A program made the translations under genes and the position numbers. Source: an uncultured Kiritimatiellota bacterium (GTDB taxonomy: Bacteria; Verrucomicrobiota; Kiritimatiellia; RFP12; UBA1067). Taken from it: a stretch of DNA of 9,695 nt. This document shows, in pieces, positions 7,566 to 9,695 of this stretch (positions are counted from its first letter, which is position 1; every line of letters starts with the position of its first letter). The notes beneath the pieces are model-generated. The model did not search any database. It worked only from the letters and a program-made list of their open reading frames with translations, and had not been told where the DNA came from. The DNA lies in the NCBI GenBank assembly GCA_934643865.1, contig CAKUCX010000090.1:1-9695 (forward strand). Direction: 5' to 3'.

Positions 7566-8031
7566 CGGCCGCCGCCGCGAGAAGCCGCCCCAGCGCATGC
7601 TCGACGGCGGCCGCGCGGACGGCCGCGCGGCCGCCGGGGAAGACCTTTTTTTCGGTGACGGTGCCCGCCTTCGACGCAAGCCCGAACCAGACGAGCCCCA
7701 CCGGCTTCTCCGCGCTTCCGCCGCCCGGGCCCGCGATGCCCGTGATCGACACGGCGAGGTCTGCCTTCAGGCACCGCCGCGCCCCTTCCGCCATCGCCGC
7801 CGCACAGGCCGGCGAAACCGCGCCCTTCGTCTCCAGGACGTCTTCCGGCACGCCCAGAAGGTCGCGCTTCACCGCGTTGTCATAGCAGATGACACCGCCC
7901 TTGAACACGGCGCTCGCCCCAGGGACCGCCGTGATCGCATGCCCCACGCCGCCGCCCGTACACGATTCTGCCGTCGCGCACGTCATCTTCTTCCCGGCCA
8001 GGGCCTGTACGAGTCTTTCCGCTGTCGTCAT
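7558..8031 (-). CDS. pncC: Nicotinamide-nucleotide amidase (PncC / CinA C-terminal type)
   Basis: This 157-residue cytoplasmic enzyme belongs to the PncC/YgaD family, which deamidates nicotinamide mononucleotide to nicotinate mononucleotide in NAD salvage. Family motifs are all present: AESCTGG (residues 21-27, with the conserved Ser23), FKGGVICYDNAVK, a GAVS turn, MAEGARRCLKADLAVS, TGIAGPGGG, EKPVGLVWFGL and a C-terminal FPGGRAAVRAAAVEHAL helix. It is the stand-alone form, lacking the N-terminal MoCF-like domain of CinA. The ATG at 8031 is chosen because it begins just before the conserved domain; the open frame extends to 8106 but crosses the promoter. No Shine-Dalgarno sequence is seen. 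Its 3' end overlaps the convergent transporter gene by 8 bp. Inside it, an A7 run read in frame as GAA AAA AAG is followed by a strong hairpin (listed separately). Confidence 0.95.
   Translation of the reverse strand: MTTAERLVQALAGKKMTCATAESCTGGGVGHAITAVPGASAVFKGGVICYDNAVKRDLLGVPEDVLETKGAVSPACAAAMAEGARRCLKADLAVSITGIAGPGGGSAEKPVGLVWFGLASKAGTVTEKKVFPGGRAAVRAAAVEHALGRLLAAAAVR
7605..7652 (+). terminator. Possible terminator of the helicase-transporter operon
   Basis: On the + strand, the 14-bp GC stem (7605-7618 and 7623-7636, loop ACGG) is followed by T7 at 7646-7652, starting 40 bp after the transporter stop codon. The 9-nt gap between stem and T run is longer than in standard intrinsic terminators, so efficiency is doubtful. 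The position, inside the convergent pncC gene and just past the overlapping stops, is where a terminator for this operon would be expected. The same bases make up the frameshift candidate on the other strand. Confidence 0.35.
7605..7653 (-). other. Candidate -1 frameshift signal: A AAA AAG plus 14-bp hairpin
   Basis: Read on the minus strand, pncC contains A AAA AAG (A run at 7646-7652, G from 7645) in the frame needed for -1 slippage. An 8-nt spacer follows, then a perfect 14-bp GC stem with a 4-nt loop (7605-7636). This is the layout known from bacterial dnaX. Slippage would replace the last ~25 residues of PncC with a basic frame that stays open antisense to the transporter gene down to 7340. 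It could be chance: the stem is made of Ala/Arg codons, though AAA is unusual in these GC-rich genes. Confidence 0.35.
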
Positions 8032-8059
8032 GTCGTTGCCGTCCAATCCACCACGGCGA

Positions 8060-8068
8060 AGTATACCA
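8060..8068 (-). promoter_or_regulatory. Extended -10 of the pncC promoter
   Basis: On the minus strand TGGTATACT (8068 down to 8060) is an extended -10 box. Transcription would start near 8053, giving a leader of about 21 nt to the ATG at 8031. No good -35 lies at 16-18 bp; a TTTACA (8093-8088) is 22 bp away, too far for normal use. An extended -10 can work without a -35. Confidence 0.55.
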
Positions 8069-8164
8069 CATCCGCCCCTGTGCGGCTGTAAACTCCAGCA
8101 AGGCATCCGAACGCCGGGAAACGGGGCGGCGGCGTGATGAGATTACGGTGCGGAAAAATCGCGC

Positions 8165-8320
8165 GCGGCGCGCCGGGGACGTCGCGCCCTACCATGGGTG
8201 TGTGGCATGGCGTGTGGACATGGTGCGTGGGGCATGGCGTGTGCATGGTGCGTGCGGACATGGTGTGCATGGTGTGTATTGTGCATGATGGTAGGGGCCG
8301 ACGTCCCCGGCGGCCCGCGT
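8165..8320. repeat. Inverted-repeat element, copy 1
   Basis: The arms at 8171-8195 and 8288-8312 are inverted repeats matching at 23 of 25 positions (outer CGCCGGGGACGTCG, inner CCCTACCAT). Between them lie 92 bp of degenerate short units of the form GYGTG...CATGGY, about 9-15 nt each, with almost no C on the + strand outside CATGG. The left 77 bp recur 201 bp downstream with one mismatch (8176 G against 8377 A). The right end (8283-8320) recurs exactly at 8464-8501. No transposase is present. It is non-coding and resembles a MITE- or REP-like extragenic element. Confidence 0.8.
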
Positions 8321-8328
8321 ACACGTGG

Positions 8329-8360
8329 CGTCCCCGATGTCGTTCCCGATGTCGTTCCCG
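8329..8360 (+). repeat. 12-bp tandem repeat between the two elements
   Basis: CGTCCCCGATGT, CGTTCCCGATGT and the partial CGTTCCCG follow one another directly. The same 12-mer occurs once after copy 2 (8499-8510), followed by a diverged copy (8511-8522). The repeat therefore travels with the right side of the inverted-repeat element. Confidence 0.7.
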
Positions 8361-8365
8361 TGGAC

Positions 8366-8501
8366 GCGGCGCGCCGAGGACGTCGCGCCCTACCATGGGT
8401 GTGTGGCATGGCGTGTGGACATGGTGCGTGGGGCATGGCGTGCGGGCATGGCGTGTGGGCATGGCATGATGGTAGGGGCCGACGTCCCCGGCGGCCCGCG
8501 T
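8366..8501. repeat. Inverted-repeat element, copy 2
   Basis: This second copy has arms at 8372-8396 and 8469-8493 (22 of 25 positions complementary) around a 72-bp core of five CATGG units. The left 65 bases after the single mismatch (8378-8442) are identical to 8177-8241. The core then differs from copy 1 in number and spelling of units, so the copies have gained or lost units while the arms stayed constant. Confidence 0.8.
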
Positions 8502-8538
8502 CCCCGATGTCGTCCCCGGCGCCCCGCTCGCTGACCGA

Positions 8539-8582
8539 TTGCATTTCGCGTTGCGCGTTGCATTTCGCGTAATTTTGCATTT
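8539..8582 (+). repeat. Three phased TTGCATTT direct repeats
   Basis: TTGCATTTCGCGT occurs at 8539-8551 and 8558-8570, and TTGCATTT again at 8575-8582, at steps of 19 and 17 bp (a little under two helical turns). The third copy runs into the -35 box of the following promoter. This is AT-rich against its surroundings and looks like binding sites for an activator or repressor of the surface-protein gene; the regulator is unknown. Confidence 0.5.
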
Positions 8583-8606
8583 GACGGGGGGGGGTAATGG
8601 TAGAAT
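8581..8606 (+). promoter_or_regulatory. Promoter with G9 tract in the spacer
   Basis: TTGACG (8581-8586) and the extended -10 TGGTAGAAT (8598-8606) are separated by only 14 bp, and a run of nine G (8586-8594) begins at the last base of the -35 box and fills much of the spacer. Transcription would start near 8613 and give a leader of about 78 nt before the ATG at 8691. A tandem 8-bp repeat (GCGGATGC at 8631-8638 and 8639-8646) lies in that leader. Spacer length set by a poly-G run is the known basis of phase variation at promoters such as meningococcal porA. Confidence 0.5.
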
Positions 8607-8678
8607 TGCGTCATGCGTGGGACGTGTCGCGCGGATGCGCGGATGCGTCCCCTTGCCGTGCGTCGTCATCTGCAAACG

Positions 8679-8684
8679 AAAGGA
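8679..8684 (+). promoter_or_regulatory. Shine-Dalgarno of the LRR-protein gene
   Basis: AAAGGA lies 6 nt before the ATG at 8691 in an A-rich stretch that stands out from the GC-rich surroundings. It supports this start over the in-frame Met codon five codons later. Confidence 0.7.
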
Positions 8685-8690
8685 AACACC

Positions 8691-9695
8691 ATGCCTCCGC
8701 TCGTCATGCGCCTCCTTGGATGCGTTCTGCTGCTGGCCGCCGCCGCCCGGGCGGACGAACCCGCCACGAAGACGTGGACGGTCACGCTGGACGAAGGGCT
8801 CACGAACAACGCGCCCGTCACGCTCTCGAACGACAACTACACGCTCCGGGGCTGGATCTGGGACGCCGCGAAGAAACACCTCGCCGTCGGCGGCCACCCC
8901 GACCCCGACCATGTGGGGGAAGGGTCCGAGGCCCACATTGCGGCCGGCCAGGCGCTCGTCAAGGACGCGGCCGGCGCGTATATCGGCGCGGGCGACCTCG
9001 ACCTGCGCGGGGCCGTCGTCACGGCGGACGCGGCGGACGCGGCGGAGGCGTGGACGATCGTCCGCATCGGACGACACGCCTTCAACGGGGTATCCCGGGC
9101 GCCGTTCAACACCTGCATCCTCCCGGAGACGCTTCTCAGCATGGACGATGCGACCTTCGCCTCCTGCGGATCGGTCTCCGGCTTCACGACGTTCCGCCTC
9201 GTCGCGCCCGAGATGACGGGCACGCTGCCGAACAACACCTTCCTTGGCAACACCCATCTGACGAAGGTCCTGCTCCGGATCCCCAAGGTGGACGCCGTCT
9301 ACTGCTACTGGAACCGCAATGCGTTCGACAACTTCCTCGCCGAGACGGACGTTTCGGACTGGGACTTCTCCTCCGTGCAGTCGTTCTACCGCAAGCGGGA
9401 AGACGAAGGCTATCTCTTCCGCTGGTCGAAGTTCCACGGCACGCTGCGCGTCCCCGCGCTCAAATGGCTCAACGCGCGGACGTTCGAGAGCTGCCCGAAC
9501 ATGGCCGCGCTGGAGGCCGGGCGCAACGGGACGCTCGAATACGTCGGACGGGGCGCGGTGACGGACTGCCCCGCCCTCGGCTCGCTCGTCCTCGGCGGCG
9601 CGGCGGCGGGCTGGACGGTCTCCTCGAACGCCTTCAACGCCGTGAACCTCACGAACGTGACGTTCCTCACGACGCCGCCCGCCTACGAGGAGGCC
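8691..9695 (+). CDS. Secreted BspA-like leucine-rich-repeat protein (5' part)
   Basis: The frame is open from the ATG at 8691 to the last base, giving 335 codons with no stop, so the gene continues beyond the window. Residues 1-21 form a signal peptide (basic R7, hydrophobic LLGCVLLLAAAA, likely cleavage after A-R-A before DEP). The exported part shows repeats of the type aF..c..l..v.l, for example GRHAFNGVS, NNTFLGNTHLTKVLL, ARTFESCPNMAALE, VGRGAVTDCPALGSLVL and NAFNAVNLTNVTFL. This matches BspA/Treponema-type LRR_5 repeats, which form extracellular solenoids used in binding or adhesion. An LLGC near residue 11 resembles a lipobox, but it sits in the middle of the hydrophobic core, so ordinary secretion is more likely. 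The C-terminal anchor, if any, is not in the window. The gene has its own promoter region and a good ribosome binding site. Confidence 0.8.
   Translation, partial: MPPLVMRLLGCVLLLAAAARADEPATKTWTVTLDEGLTNNAPVTLSNDNYTLRGWIWDAAKKHLAVGGHPDPDHVGEGSEAHIAAGQALVKDAAGAYIGAGDLDLRGAVVTADAADAAEAWTIVRIGRHAFNGVSRAPFNTCILPETLLSMDDATFASCGSVSGFTTFRLVAPEMTGTLPNNTFLGNTHLTKVLLRIPKVDAVYCYWNRNAFDNFLAETDVSDWDFSSVQSFYRKREDEGYLFRWSKFHGTLRVPALKWLNARTFESCPNMAALEAGRNGTLEYVGRGAVTDCPALGSLVLGGAAAGWTVSSNAFNAVNLTNVTFLTTPPAYEEA

Noticed and set aside
8165..8501. CRISPR array
   Set aside because: The repeats are not evenly spaced, there are only two large copies, and the short core units vary in length and sequence without unique spacers.
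8143..8580. Other frames through the repeat region (both strands)
   Set aside because: All frames stay open there because the short repeats lack stop codons; composition is low-complexity and no start context is convincing.
8712..8723. Lipoprotein signal (LLGC) in the LRR protein
   Set aside because: The Cys lies within the hydrophobic core with a long hydrophobic stretch after it; an A-R-A signal peptidase I site fits better.
8028..9437. 469-codon minus-strand frame with many His/Pro/Thr repeats
   Set aside because: The His-rich part is simply the CATGG-repeat element read backwards, and the rest is antisense to the LRR gene, which has a signal peptide and a Shine-Dalgarno sequence.

Overview
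The window is very GC-rich and gene-dense, with almost all coding on the + strand. Shine-Dalgarno sequences are clear for only two of the six genes. The long GC-rich reading frames, short intergenic gaps and a large secreted BspA-like leucine-rich-repeat protein would fit a host-associated or sediment Verrucomicrobiota/Kiritimatiellota-type bacterium. That placement is an inference; nothing here is diagnostic of taxon.

Layout. (1) 1-191: intergenic, with a perfect 19-bp palindrome and a promoter-like site. (2) 192-1094: HtpX-type membrane zinc protease. (3) 1166-2119: two-domain RidA/YjgF-fold protein whose promoter lies so close to the ATG that the mRNA should be leaderless. (4) 2207-7565: a tight three-gene block. 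It holds a UvrD/PcrA/Rep-type helicase with a Gly/Arg-rich tail, then a multi-pass membrane protein (TGATG overlap), then a single-chain ECF-type transporter (ATGA overlap) that joins an S-like membrane domain, an EcfT-like coupling segment and an EcfA-type ATPase. (5) 7558-8031, minus strand: PncC/CinA C-terminal-type nicotinamide-nucleotide amidase, overlapping the transporter gene tail to tail by 8 bp. (6) 8032-8690: a 659-bp non-coding region with two copies of a long inverted-repeat element filled with degenerate CATGG/GTG repeats, then short phased direct repeats and a promoter whose spacer holds a run of nine G. (7) 8691 to the window end: 5' part of a secreted leucine-rich-repeat protein gene, open to the last base.

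How the parts relate. The helicase, membrane protein and transporter are probably one transcript with coupled translation; the promoter may be that of the RidA-like gene, since none is visible in the 87-bp gap before the helicase. The divergent pncC and LRR genes flank the repeat region. Four candidate promoters share an extended -10 form, TGnTAnnnT. The points most worth a second look are the fused ECF transporter, the poly-G promoter spacer ahead of the surface protein, the paired inverted-repeat elements, and a possible -1 frameshift signal inside pncC.
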